Source: Halomonadaceae bacterium
Lineage (GTDB): Bacteria; Pseudomonadota; Gammaproteobacteria; Pseudomonadales; Oleiphilaceae
Direction: 5' to 3'
NCBI GenBank assembly: GCA_007692645.1
Contig: REBR01000259.1
Coordinates: forward strand, 1 to 38,843
Length of the DNA: 38,843 nucleotides
Part shown: positions 1 through 7,990 of the stretch, piece after piece
Numbering within the stretch: the stretch's first letter is position 1
Layout of the letters: the number at the start of each line of letters is the position of its first letter
The notes under the pieces: generated by a model
Seen by the model: only the letters and a program-made list of their open reading frames with translations
Database searches by the model: none
What the model was told of the DNA's origin: nothing
Made by a program: the position numbers and the translations under genes

Positions 1-55
1 AAGTGGCTGGTGTTGGCGTATGCGTCCCTGGAGCGGCTTTGAGCTCTGTCCCCAT

Positions 56-1057
56 TTAAACCTCAGGTTGGCGGTAAGCCCTGGGAGAAACCCCGAACCA
101 TTTGCGGAAGGCCCGGGAAAAGGCACTCACATCACTGAAGCCCAGCAGGAAGGCCAACTGGGTGACGCTCATATTTGGCGTTTGCAGGTGGCGCTCGGCC
201 AGGGATTTACGGGTGTTTTCCAGCAGGCGATTCCAGGTCAGGTTTTCACTGGTGAGCTGGCGCTGCAGGCTGCGGGTGCTCAGGTGGAAGGCCTCAGCGG
301 CCCTGGCCAGGCCAGGGTCGCCGTCCGGCAGTTGGGTTTCCAGCCACAGGGTCAGGCGCTGGCTGAGAGAGCCGGTTTTCATGGCCGCCAGTCGCTGGCT
401 GAGTAAGCCCTCCACCAGGGTCGCCATCTGGCTGTCGCTGGTGGCCAGTTTTGCCGCGGCGTCGCTGGCGTCAAAGCGCATGCTGAAACAGTCCCCGGCG
501 GTAACCGGGCAACGAAAGTAACGGCCCATGGCCTGTTGCAGGGCCGGGTCAATATCCGGGGTGGTCAGGTGCAGGGGGTTGAACTGGCGTTGAATACGGG
601 CCCGCATCAGTCGCACCAGGCTGGACATCACAAACACCACCGCCTGGGGGTGGGGCTGGTGGTCTGTGGCGGGGCGAAAGGTCAGGGTGATGGTGAGTTC
701 GGCTTCTTCTATGGTGGTGTCCACCAGATCGCTCACCAGCCGGTGAAAGCGGGCCACCCGCTGCAACACGGTACGGAAATCGCCACCGGCCGCCTGGATC
801 AGGCCAAGGCCGCCGAAGGTGGTGTAGTCCGCAAAGCGGGCCACATTAATGCCCAGGGAGGGGTCTTTCAGGAGCGCCTGGGCTTCGTTCAGCAGGGTGT
901 TGGTGGTTATTACCGGCAGGCGCAGTTCCGGGTTACTGATCTGCTCCATAGTCAGGCCGTGACCGTTTAATAGGGGTTCCGTGGCCACGCCCCGGGATTC
1001 CAGGTAACGCATGAGTGGCTGCATCAGCGTGGCAACGGTCTCCTTGCCAGCAGTCAT
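56..1057 (-). CDS. AraC-family transcriptional regulator with arabinose-binding-like N-terminal domain
   Basis: A 333-residue protein of the usual length for AraC regulators with an N-terminal ligand domain of the AraC-binding type (about residues 20-205) and a C-terminal double helix-turn-helix (about 235-330). The second helix-turn-helix region reads TQLAFLLGFSDVSAFSRAF followed by RKWFGVSPRAYR, the classic AraC signature. The first recognition helix lies in FHLSTRSLQRQL. The gene is divergent from the desaturase at 1152 with only 94 bases between the two ATGs, so by the usual AraC arrangement it probably controls that gene and itself. The effector is unknown; relatives respond to small metabolites or lipids. 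The family is certain, the target is inferred from position. Confidence 0.93.
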   Translation of the reverse strand: MTAGKETVATLMQPLMRYLESRGVATEPLLNGHGLTMEQISNPELRLPVITTNTLLNEAQALLKDPSLGINVARFADYTTFGGLGLIQAAGGDFRTVLQRVARFHRLVSDLVDTTIEEAELTITLTFRPATDHQPHPQAVVFVMSSLVRLMRARIQRQFNPLHLTTPDIDPALQQAMGRYFRCPVTAGDCFSMRFDASDAAAKLATSDSQMATLVEGLLSQRLAAMKTGSLSQRLTLWLETQLPDGDPGLARAAEAFHLSTRSLQRQLTSENLTWNRLLENTRKSLAERHLQTPNMSVTQLAFLLGFSDVSAFSRAFRKWFGVSPRAYRQPEV

Positions 1058-1151
1058 TGGCGTCTCCGGTCAAGTAAGTTGGCGGTCTGGGCCGAGTTTT
1101 GCCCCATTTGGTAGCGTATTGTAGAGGAACGTTGTTCAAAGAGGGATTGTC

Positions 1152-2231
1152 ATGTCCGCCACAAGCACAGAAAAAACGGTCAATCAGGACCAGCAGATCC
1201 AGCAGGAACTGCGCCAGGTGAGTGACGGTGTTCGCGCCCGCAACCCCTGGCTGCGCCACCAGAATACCATTGGTATGGGCATTTTCCTGATCTCCATCGC
1301 CGGTATCATTGCCAATGCCTGGCTGTATATGGCGGGCATCATGCCGGCATGGGCGGTGATTCTGCTCACCGCTTTCTGGGCATCTTTACTCCATGAGCTG
1401 GAGCATGACCTGATCCACTGGATGTACTTCAAAAAGCAGCCACTGCTGCACCATCTCATGATGCTGGGGGTCTATCTGGCCCGGCCCACCACCATAAATC
1501 CCTGGATTCGCCGGGGCATGCATTTCCGCCACCATAAAATCTCCGGCACCGAGACGGATATTGAAGAGCGCGGCATCACCCTGGGTGAGCGTTGGGGGCT
1601 GCGGCGCTTTTTCATGGTGGGGGACAACATGCTGGCGTTCTACCTGCGCAGTAAAAAGTACCTGAGCGAACCTCGCCGGCTGTACCGGGAAGGTAAAATA
1701 GACCGCCGGGACATCAAAAATCTGCGCCTGATCAGCGCCTTTGGTTTTAACCCTCTGGGGGTGATTGTCTACGGTATCTGGCATCTGTTTGTACTGTATT
1801 ACCTGGTTACCGGCATTGCCTGGCTGTTTGGCGCCACGGTGCCCTGGCCCGGGTTTGTGGAGGCCAATATGGGCTGGATGACCACTGCGGTGGTGGTGCT
1901 GATCGCTCCCAATGTGCTGCGCACCTACTGCCTGCACTTTATTTCCTCGAACATGCACTATTACGGGGATGTGGAGCCAGGCAAGATCAGCGAGCAATGC
2001 CAGGTGCTGAATGTCTGGTGGTTGCTCCCCGTTCAGGCCTTCTGCTGCAACTTCGGCAGCACCCACGCAATTCACCACTTTGTGGTGCGGGACCCCTTCT
2101 ATGTGCGCCAAATGGCCGCCAAAGAGTCCCATGAAGTGCTGCGCAAATACGGCATCCGCTTCAACGACCTGGGCACCTTCCGCCGGGCCAACCGCTTGCA
2201 CGAGCGCCCCGCCCGAGCGGGCACTGCCTGA
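1152..2231 (+). CDS. Membrane fatty acid desaturase family protein
   Basis: A 359-residue di-iron membrane enzyme. Three histidine clusters are visible: HELEHDLIH near residue 80, HFRHHK near 125 and HAIHHF near 305, which matches the fatty-acid desaturase superfamily (PF00487). Hydrophobic segments near residues 40-75 and 195-260 place the clusters on the cytoplasmic face. It would insert a double bond, or hydroxylate, an acyl or related lipid chain using O2 and an external electron donor; no ferredoxin or reductase partner lies next to it. The start ATG follows an AGAGGG ribosome site. The divergent AraC regulator at 56-1057 is its likely controller. The histidine spacing does not fit the AlkB alkane hydroxylase set. 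Substrate and regiospecificity cannot be read from the sequence. Confidence 0.88.
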   Translation: MSATSTEKTVNQDQQIQQELRQVSDGVRARNPWLRHQNTIGMGIFLISIAGIIANAWLYMAGIMPAWAVILLTAFWASLLHELEHDLIHWMYFKKQPLLHHLMMLGVYLARPTTINPWIRRGMHFRHHKISGTETDIEERGITLGERWGLRRFFMVGDNMLAFYLRSKKYLSEPRRLYREGKIDRRDIKNLRLISAFGFNPLGVIVYGIWHLFVLYYLVTGIAWLFGATVPWPGFVEANMGWMTTAVVVLIAPNVLRTYCLHFISSNMHYYGDVEPGKISEQCQVLNVWWLLPVQAFCCNFGSTHAIHHFVVRDPFYVRQMAAKESHEVLRKYGIRFNDLGTFRRANRLHERPARAGTA

Positions 2232-2237
2232 TCTGGA

Positions 2238-2340
2238 TTGCGGCTATAGCCGCGATCAATCCCAAGCCCCTGCCCAAAACCCTGCCAATGTTACCGGCCA
2301 GTTGAGTGGGCCTCATCGCGGCCATGGCCGCTCCTACAGG
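2238..2340. repeat. REP doublet 1 (inverted pair, BIME-like)
   Basis: Two head-to-head palindromic copies. The forward copy carries GCGGCTATAGCCGCGAT (2240-2256) and the reverse copy ATCGCGGCCATGGCCGC (2315-2331) followed by CTCCTACAGG. The forward copy begins only a few bases after the desaturase stop codon and has lost the usual CTGTGGGA flank. The same spacer motifs (ATCAATCCC, GCCCCTGCC, TTGAGTGGGCCTC) recur in doublet 2, so the two are a direct duplication of about 100 bases. Such elements in pseudomonads are mobilised by RAYT (TnpA-REP) enzymes; none is encoded here. Confidence 0.85.
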
Positions 2341-2366
2341 GGGCTCCACATGGTGTGTGGTCTGTA

Positions 2367-2481
2367 CCTGTGGGAGCGGCTATAGCCGCGATCAATCCCA
2401 GGCCCCTGCCAAAAAAGCCTGCCCCGCCAATAGCATCTGCCAACTGAGTGGGCCTCATCGCGGCCGTGGCCGCTCCCACAG
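2367..2481. repeat. REP doublet 2 (inverted pair, BIME-like)
   Basis: Forward copy 2367-2392 (CCTGTGGGAGCGGC followed by TATAGCCGCGAT) and reverse copy 2457-2481 (ATCGCGGCCGTGGCCGC then TCCCACAG). It is a near-direct repeat of the doublet at 2238-2340. Together the two doublets fill the gap between the convergent desaturase and aminotransferase genes, so they may also serve as a bidirectional transcription stop. Confidence 0.87.
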
Positions 2482-2512
2482 TAATCTGTGAGTAGACTTT
2501 CCAGGCAAGGTC

Positions 2513-3619
2513 TCAGCCAATCTGAGCCAGGGTCTGGCGCAGGGTGAGAATCACTTCATCCGCTTGCTGTTGGGTGAGCTCCGGGTGCATGGGCAGGGAC
2601 AGGCAGTGGGCTGAGACCTCTTCTACAACCGGCAGGCACAGGTCCGGGAACAGTGGCTCCAGGGCGGGCTGGCGGTAGAGGGGGATGGGGTAGTGAATGG
2701 CGCAGCCAATCTGCTGTTCCTGCAGTGCCTCATAGACATAATCCCGTTGACTCAGCAGCAGCGTGTACTGGTTGAACACATGGCAACTGTATTGATCCTG
2801 GCGTGGGGTGATCAGGCTGGACATATCAGCCAGTGACTGGGTGTAATACCGGGCCCAGTGCCGGCGGGCTTCGTTGTAGCGGTCAATGCGCCGCAGTTTG
2901 GCCCGCAGAACCACCGCCTGGAATTCATCCAGACGACTGTTATAGCCGGTCATCTCATGGCAATGGCGCTTGTGGCTGCCGTGGTTGCACAGGGAGCGCA
3001 GGCGGGCGGCGAGCTGGTCGTCCTGGGTGGTGATCAGGCCGCCGTCGCCGCAGGCCCCCAGGTTCTTGCTGGGGAAAAAGCTGAAGCAGCCGGTGTTGCC
3101 CAGGGTGCCGGTAACCCCCGCGGTACAGCTGGCGCCAAAGGACTGGGCGCAATCCTCCACCAGATACAGTTCATGGTGAATGGCAATACTGCGCAGCAGC
3201 TCCATGTCTGCCGGCTGCCCGAACAGGTGCACCGGCAGAATGGCTTTGGTGGCCTCGGTAATGGCCTGTTCCACCAGGGCCGGGTTGAGGTTGAAGCTGC
3301 GGGGGTGGATGTCCACAAACACCGGGGTGGCGCCGGTGAGTAAAATGGCCTCCACCGTGGCAAAGAAACTGAAAGGGGTGGTGATCACTTCATCCCCGGG
3401 GCCAATATCCAGTGCCCGCAAACTCAGCATCAGGGCATCAGTGCCAGAGGCACAGCTGATGGCATGACGGCTGCCCAGGTAGTCAGCGGCTTCCTCTTCG
3501 AAGGCGGCCACCTGGGGGCCGAACAGAAACTGGCCGCTGGCCAGCACACTGTGTATGCCGCTGGTGATTTCCTTGTCCAGGGCGGCGTTCTGGGTTTTCA
3601 GATCCACCATTGCAATCAT
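2513..3619 (-). CDS. gnnB: DegT/DnrJ/EryC1/StrS sugar aminotransferase (GnnB-like)
   Basis: A 368-residue PLP-dependent aminotransferase of the sugar-nucleotide type. Visible marks are the cofactor-binding ASGTDAL near residue 58, the VEDCAQSFGA segment near 155 and the PLP lysine in FPSKNLGACGDGG near 185. It transfers an amino group, normally from glutamate, to a keto group on a nucleotide-linked sugar. The ATG overlaps the stop of the upstream oxidoreductase (ATGA), so the two are translationally coupled. An oxidoreductase of this kind plus a DegT aminotransferase is the GnnA/GnnB pair that makes UDP-GlcNAc3N for amide-rich lipid A. A WbpE/VioA-like role in O-antigen sugar synthesis is the main alternative. 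The family is certain, the symbol is tentative. Confidence 0.85.
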   Translation of the reverse strand: MIAMVDLKTQNAALDKEITSGIHSVLASGQFLFGPQVAAFEEEAADYLGSRHAISCASGTDALMLSLRALDIGPGDEVITTPFSFFATVEAILLTGATPVFVDIHPRSFNLNPALVEQAITEATKAILPVHLFGQPADMELLRSIAIHHELYLVEDCAQSFGASCTAGVTGTLGNTGCFSFFPSKNLGACGDGGLITTQDDQLAARLRSLCNHGSHKRHCHEMTGYNSRLDEFQAVVLRAKLRRIDRYNEARRHWARYYTQSLADMSSLITPRQDQYSCHVFNQYTLLLSQRDYVYEALQEQQIGCAIHYPIPLYRQPALEPLFPDLCLPVVEEVSAHCLSLPMHPELTQQQADEVILTLRQTLAQIG

Positions 3620-4608
3620 TTTGGCTGTCCTCCGCTATTGGTGGGGGCACGCTGGTCTGTGGTGAGCATCGGGCTGGCGGACATGTGCTGCATGATCAGG
3701 TGCGCAATTTTTAAGGCCCGCATACCATCCCTGGGACTGACCTGGGGTTGGCGGCGGTGGCGGATACAGGCAATAAAGGCCTGAATTTCCGCCTGCAACG
3801 GGTCGCTTAGGGGGAATTTCAGCGGCGACGGATCCTGCCGCTTCAGTGGGTGAGACTGCCAGCCAGAAGGGCGGCTGAAGCGCTCCAGGGTGTTCTTGTG
3901 CAGATCAGCGCAGTAAAACTGATCCTGCTGGAAAATTCGCAGCCGCCGTTGTGGTTGGCTGCTGATGCGGCTGGCGGTCAGTCTGGCGACACAGCCGTTG
4001 CAGAAATGCAGGCGGGCATCGGCAATGTCACTGTGCCGGGTCATCACTGGCCGGCCGCTGGCATCAATGCGGGCCACCGGGGAGGGCACCAGCTGCAGGA
4101 TGTGGTCGATATCATGAATCATCAGGTCCAGTACCACGTCCACATCATTGCCCCGGGTGGAAAAGCTGGACAGACGGCTGGCGCGGATAAACAACGGCTT
4201 GTGGCAATGACTTTGCAGAGACTGCCACACCGGGCTGAAGCGCTCCACATAGCCCGGCTGCAGCACGCAGCGTTGCTGGTCTGCCAGGGTGATCAGCTGC
4301 CGTGCCTGCACCAGGCTGGTGGTCATGGGTTTCTCCACCAGCACATGAATGCCCGCCCACAACAGGTCCCGGCAGACAATAAAGTGGCGACTGGCAGGCA
4401 CCGCCACACTGACCAGGTCGACCCGGCCTGGCAGTAACTGGTGGTCGTCCAGGGCCTCGGCACCGGTTTCCCCCGCCAGTTGCCGGGCCCGGTCCAGGTT
4501 GATGTCCACCACGGCAACCAGTTCTACCCCGGGCAGGGCAGCGTATTTACGGGCATGGAATCGCCCCAGGTGCCCGGCCCCCACCACCGCCGCCCGCAGG
4601 GCCGTCAT
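3616..4608 (-). CDS. gnnA: Gfo/Idh/MocA-family sugar-nucleotide oxidoreductase (GnnA-like)
   Basis: A 330-residue NAD(P)-dependent dehydrogenase. An N-terminal Rossmann fold starts with VVGAGHLGRFHARKYAAL, and the family motif VLVEKPMTTS near residue 98 holds the conserved lysine. The substrate domain contains GYVERFSP and DVVLDLMIHDIDHIL, wording I associate with UDP-GlcNAc 3-dehydrogenases (GnnA). It would oxidise the 3-OH of UDP-GlcNAc so that the overlapping downstream aminotransferase can aminate it. It is the first gene of a two-gene operon. No lpxA, lpxD or O-antigen gene is adjacent in this window, so the pathway cannot be confirmed from context. Confidence 0.82.
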   Translation of the reverse strand: MTALRAAVVGAGHLGRFHARKYAALPGVELVAVVDINLDRARQLAGETGAEALDDHQLLPGRVDLVSVAVPASRHFIVCRDLLWAGIHVLVEKPMTTSLVQARQLITLADQQRCVLQPGYVERFSPVWQSLQSHCHKPLFIRASRLSSFSTRGNDVDVVLDLMIHDIDHILQLVPSPVARIDASGRPVMTRHSDIADARLHFCNGCVARLTASRISSQPQRRLRIFQQDQFYCADLHKNTLERFSRPSGWQSHPLKRQDPSPLKFPLSDPLQAEIQAFIACIRHRRQPQVSPRDGMRALKIAHLIMQHMSASPMLTTDQRAPTNSGGQPK

Positions 4609-5096
4609 GGTGTTGCTCCTGTTTTTACTATTGGTTCATGGTCTGCCTCAGCACTGTGGGTTTGGTGGGTGCTGGGGGTATGAGCGGCCTGTGTGGCCGG
4701 GGACTGACTGCCATGGGGTTGGTGAGCAGGTCGTTGCATCCCTGTAGACTCTCCTTTGCCGGTTTTTTGCGGGTGTTGTGGCCGCATGCTGTTATGGCTG
4801 CACTGTCGTATGAGGTCAGGCACTGTTCTGGTATGGGTCATCCGATGCGGATCAGGGAAGTCAGTTCCCGGCAAAATTCACTGATCTGGAAAATTGTTGG
4901 CTGGTGCCGTGGGGGCAGCTGGGGCGGTTCCCCAGTGGGTGTCTGCAGTTGGGGATGGAGGGCCTGAACAGAGGCTGTGGGGGGCAAAAAGGTCGCCTGG
5001 CGACATTTTGCTGTAACCTTGGCAGCTATTAAGGGTCATCTTTGCGTATACAACCGGCCTGGGAACAGGATTTAACGGACGGAGCAGGGCATAAGC
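4609..5096. other. 488-base divergent intergenic region without a convincing gene
   Basis: This lies between the divergent gnnA-like gene and the membrane-flavoprotein gene and presumably holds both promoters. Short open frames occur on both strands but none shows a recognisable protein or a good ribosome site. The only clear structure is the inverted repeat at 4984-5011. I could not pick out a promoter with good spacing. Confidence 0.6.
4984..5011. other. Inverted repeat upstream of the membrane flavoprotein
   Basis: GCAAAA (4984-4989) pairs with TTTTGC (5006-5011), and inside it GTCGC pairs with GCGAC around a CTG loop. The symmetry and the flanking A and T runs would suit either a bidirectional terminator or a protein-binding operator about 85 bases before the start codon at 5097. 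There is no upstream plus-strand gene to terminate. Confidence 0.45.
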
Positions 5097-7244
5097 ATGA
5101 GTACAGGCAAAAAGAGTGTAATTGCATTAATTATTCTGGCGGTGGCGGCCTTTTTCCTGCTGGATATGGGGCGGTTTCTGGAACTGGAGGCGCTCAAAGC
5201 CCACCAGGGGGAACTGAATGCCCTGATTGCGGATAATCTGCTGCTGAGTCTGGCGCTGTTTTTCCTGGTGTATGTGGCGGTCACGGCCCTGTCACTGCCC
5301 GGGGCGGCGGTCATGACCCTGGCGGGTGGTGCCCTGTTCGGCCTGGGCTGGGGGCTGGTGATTATTTCCTTTGCCTCCACCATTGGTGCCACCCTGGCGT
5401 TCCTGGTGGCCCGCTTTCTGCTTCGTGACACCCTCAAATCCCGTTATGCCAGTACCCTGCACAAAGTGGACGAAGGCATTCGCCGGGACGGTGCCTTTTA
5501 CCTGGCCACCCTGCGGCTGATTCCGGTGTTTCCGTTCTTTGTGATCAATATCGTTATGGGCCTCACCGGCATGCGCACCTGGACCTACTACTGGGTCAGC
5601 CAGCTGGCCATGCTGCCGGGCACACTGGTGTATGTGAATGCCGGCACCCAGCTGGCCGGAATCGAGGGCATGGGGGATATTGTCTCCCCGGGGCTGCTGC
5701 TGTCGTTTGTGTTGCTGGGGATCTTCCCGCTAGTGGCCAAGTTCATTATCGGCCGGATTCAGCGTAAGCGTCTGTACAGCCGCTTTCGCAAGCCAGTGAA
5801 CTTCGACTACAACATGGTGGTTATTGGTGCTGGCAGTGCCGGTCTGGTGTCTGCCTATATCGGTGCCACGGTGAATGCCAAGGTGGCACTGATTGAACGG
5901 GGCAGCATGGGGGGGGATTGCCTCAATACCGGCTGTGTGCCCTCCAAGGCCCTGATCCGCTCCGGCAAGCTGGCCCAGCAGATGCGCCAGGCAGACAGGT
6001 ACGGCCTGACAGCGGTGAACCCAAAGGTGCCCTTTGCGGATGTCATGAAGCGCATTCACAAGGTCATAGAGACCATAGAACCCCATGATTCGGTGGAGCG
6101 TTTTACCGGCCTCGGGGTGGACTGCATCCAGGGTTCGGCGAAGCTGATTACCCCCTGGGAGGTGGAAGTCACGGAAGGGGACAGCACCCGCCGGCTAACG
6201 GCCCGTTCCATTATTATCGCCAGTGGCGGCAAGCCCTTTGTGCCGCCGATTCCAGGCATTGAAGAGGTTGACCCACTGACCTCGGAAAATCTGTGGGAAA
6301 TTGAAGAGCAGCCCGGGCGCCTGCTGGTACTGGGGGGTGGTCCTATTGGCTGTGAGCTGGCCCAGGCCTTCCACCGCCTGGACAGCCAGGTGACACAGGT
6401 AGAGCAGGGGGATCGGTTACTGGCCCGGGAAGACGAGGATGTCTCTGAGCAGGTGCTGCTGCGATTTCAGGAAGAAGGGGTGGATGTGCGCCTGGGCCAC
6501 AAAGCCAGCCGTTTTGCGGTGGAAGAGGGTGAGAAGGTGCTCTACTGCGAACACCAGGGTCAGGAAGTGCGCATTGTCTTTGACCAGGTCCTGGTGGCCG
6601 TGGGGCGCAAGGCCAACACCGAGGGCCTGGGCCTGGAGAATCTGCACATTACCCCCACGGAGCGGGGCACCCTGCCCACCAATGACGATCTGAGTGTGCT
6701 GTACCCCAATGTGTTCGCCTGCGGTGATGTGGCCGGACCCTATCAGTTTACCCATACTGCGGCCCACCAGGCCTGGTTTGCGGCGGTGAACGCCCTGTTT
6801 GGTCAGTTCAAGCGCTTCAAGGTGGATTACTCGGTGATCCCCTGGGTCACCTTTACCTCCCCTGAAGTGGGGCGGGTGGGGTTGAGCGAGACGGAGGCCC
6901 GGGCCCAGGGGATCGATTTTGAAGTTACCCGCTATGGACTGGACGATCTCGACCGGGCCATTACCGAGTCTGAAGCCCACGGCTTTATCAAGGTGATTAC
7001 CCCCCGTGGCAAGGACCGTATTCTGGGCGCCACGGTGGTGGGTGAGCATGCCGGTGAACTGCTGGCAGAGTTTATTCTGGCCATGAAACACAAGATCGGT
7101 CTGAACAAGATTTTAGGCACCATTCATCCTTACCCCACCTGGAATGAGAGCGTAAAATTCGCTGCTGGTGAATGGAAAAAAGCCCATGCGCCTCAAAGGG
7201 TTATTCGTTGGTTGGGTAAGTATCACAGCCGTCGCCGGGGCTAG
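5097..7244 (+). CDS. TVP38/TMEM64 (DedA-like) membrane domain fused to a pyridine nucleotide-disulfide oxidoreductase
   Basis: A 715-residue two-part protein. Residues 1-230 form a polytopic membrane domain of the SNARE-associated/VTT type (PF09335), with helices near 8-24, 48-70, 72-110 and 190-220 and the pattern LRLIPVFPFFVINIVMG. From about residue 238 there is a complete flavin disulfide reductase: FAD motif VVIGAGSAGLVSA, redox pair in GGDCLNTGCVPSKA (about 272-285), NAD(P) motif LVLGGGPIGCELAQAF, second FAD motif VFACGDVAGPYQFTH and C-terminal dimer domain with TIHPYPTWNES. The overall resemblance is to mercuric reductase or lipoamide dehydrogenase, but there is no HMA domain or C-terminal Cys pair for mercury. 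It is probably a membrane-anchored NAD(P)H oxidoreductase of unknown substrate. It is monocistronic and followed by a terminator. Confidence 0.9.
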   Translation: MSTGKKSVIALIILAVAAFFLLDMGRFLELEALKAHQGELNALIADNLLLSLALFFLVYVAVTALSLPGAAVMTLAGGALFGLGWGLVIISFASTIGATLAFLVARFLLRDTLKSRYASTLHKVDEGIRRDGAFYLATLRLIPVFPFFVINIVMGLTGMRTWTYYWVSQLAMLPGTLVYVNAGTQLAGIEGMGDIVSPGLLLSFVLLGIFPLVAKFIIGRIQRKRLYSRFRKPVNFDYNMVVIGAGSAGLVSAYIGATVNAKVALIERGSMGGDCLNTGCVPSKALIRSGKLAQQMRQADRYGLTAVNPKVPFADVMKRIHKVIETIEPHDSVERFTGLGVDCIQGSAKLITPWEVEVTEGDSTRRLTARSIIIASGGKPFVPPIPGIEEVDPLTSENLWEIEEQPGRLLVLGGGPIGCELAQAFHRLDSQVTQVEQGDRLLAREDEDVSEQVLLRFQEEGVDVRLGHKASRFAVEEGEKVLYCEHQGQEVRIVFDQVLVAVGRKANTEGLGLENLHITPTERGTLPTNDDLSVLYPNVFACGDVAGPYQFTHTAAHQAWFAAVNALFGQFKRFKVDYSVIPWVTFTSPEVGRVGLSETEARAQGIDFEVTRYGLDDLDRAITESEAHGFIKVITPRGKDRILGATVVGEHAGELLAEFILAMKHKIGLNKILGTIHPYPTWNESVKFAAGEWKKAHAPQRVIRWLGKYHSRRRG

Positions 7245-7251
7245 TGTCAAG

Positions 7252-7290
7252 GCGCTCCCCCGGGGCTATGCTCCGGGGGGCGCGTTTGAT
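7252..7290 (+). terminator. Intrinsic terminator after the membrane flavoprotein
   Basis: A GC-rich stem (GCGC plus CCCCCGG at 7252-7263, against CCGGGGG plus GCGC at 7273-7283, with one bulged T) is followed by GTTTGATTTT. It sits 8 bases after the stop codon. The downstream T-rich tract also contains the -35 of the next promoter. Confidence 0.75.
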
Positions 7291-7313
7291 TTTGCCGGGG
7301 TGAGCTCTATAAT
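7285..7313 (+). promoter_or_regulatory. Sigma-70-type promoter of ectA
   Basis: A perfect -10 box TATAAT lies at 7308-7313. A -35 box TTGATT at 7286-7291 leaves a 16-base spacer, or TTTGAT at 7285-7290 leaves 17. The transcript would start near 7320 and run about 80 bases before the ectA ATG at 7401. Confidence 0.65.
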
Positions 7314-7400
7314 AGACACCCAAATCATCAGAGAGGCGCGCTAAGCAGAAGGCGATGTGAAACACCCATTGCTGTGATGTTTTCGCGACACCCTTACTTA

Positions 7401-7916
7401 ATGAGTAGCGATAATTCGAGTTCCAACTCTATCATTCTGCGCCAGCCGCGCAGTGAAGACGGCTACCGCCTGCATCAGCTGATTGCTGCATGCCCACCCC
7501 TTGATCCCAACTCCATCTATTGCAATCTGCTGCAATGTGACCATTTTGCCGCCACCGGTGTGGCAGCGGAAATGGACGGTAAACTGGTGGGCTTTATTTC
7601 AGCGTACATTCCGCCACAGAAACCGGACACGGTGTTTGTCTGGCAGGTTGCCGTACACAGTGATGCCCGTGGCCATGGCCTGGGCAAGCGTATGCTGAAA
7701 GAAATCGTTCAGCGCCCCGCCTGCGCTCAGGTGCAGTACATGGATACCACCATCACTGATGACAACGAAGCCTCCTGGGGGTTGTTCCAGTCCTTTGCCC
7801 GGGATCTGAAGGCTGAGACCGCACGCTCCGTTTACTACCACAGCGAGCGTCATTTTGACGGTCAGCACGATTCCGAGCATTTGCTGCGCATCGGTCCCTT
7901 CTCCGTTCAGGGTTGA
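7401..7916 (+). CDS. ectA: L-2,4-diaminobutyrate N-acetyltransferase (EctA)
   Basis: A 171-residue GNAT acetyltransferase. It matches EctA closely: ACPPLDPNSIYCNLLQC near residue 30, then FVWQVAVHSDARGHGLGKRML near 78-97, the acetyl-CoA site. It transfers acetyl from acetyl-CoA to the gamma-amino group of 2,4-diaminobutyrate, giving the ectoine precursor N-gamma-acetyl-diaminobutyrate. I chose ATG 7401, which begins MSSDNSSS, although an in-frame ATG at 7377 is possible; neither has a strong ribosome site. In normal ectoine operons ectB and ectC follow, but here the ectoine-type aspartokinase comes next after 74 bases. The enzyme itself looks intact. Confidence 0.93.
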   Translation: MSSDNSSSNSIILRQPRSEDGYRLHQLIAACPPLDPNSIYCNLLQCDHFAATGVAAEMDGKLVGFISAYIPPQKPDTVFVWQVAVHSDARGHGLGKRMLKEIVQRPACAQVQYMDTTITDDNEASWGLFQSFARDLKAETARSVYYHSERHFDGQHDSEHLLRIGPFSVQG

Positions 7917-7990
7917 CCGGCACGGCCGCGGCCCCCGTCAGCGGGGCTTGCAGAACGACCTTAAAGTCATTCCAAGCGAAGACAAGAATC

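Noticed and set aside
5097-7244. Annotation as mercuric reductase
   Set aside because: There is no N-terminal mercury-binding domain and no C-terminal vicinal cysteines, and no other mer gene is nearby.
7917-7990. Remnants of ectB or ectC between ectA and ask
   Set aside because: All frames of the 74-base spacer were read; none resembles EctB or EctC termini.
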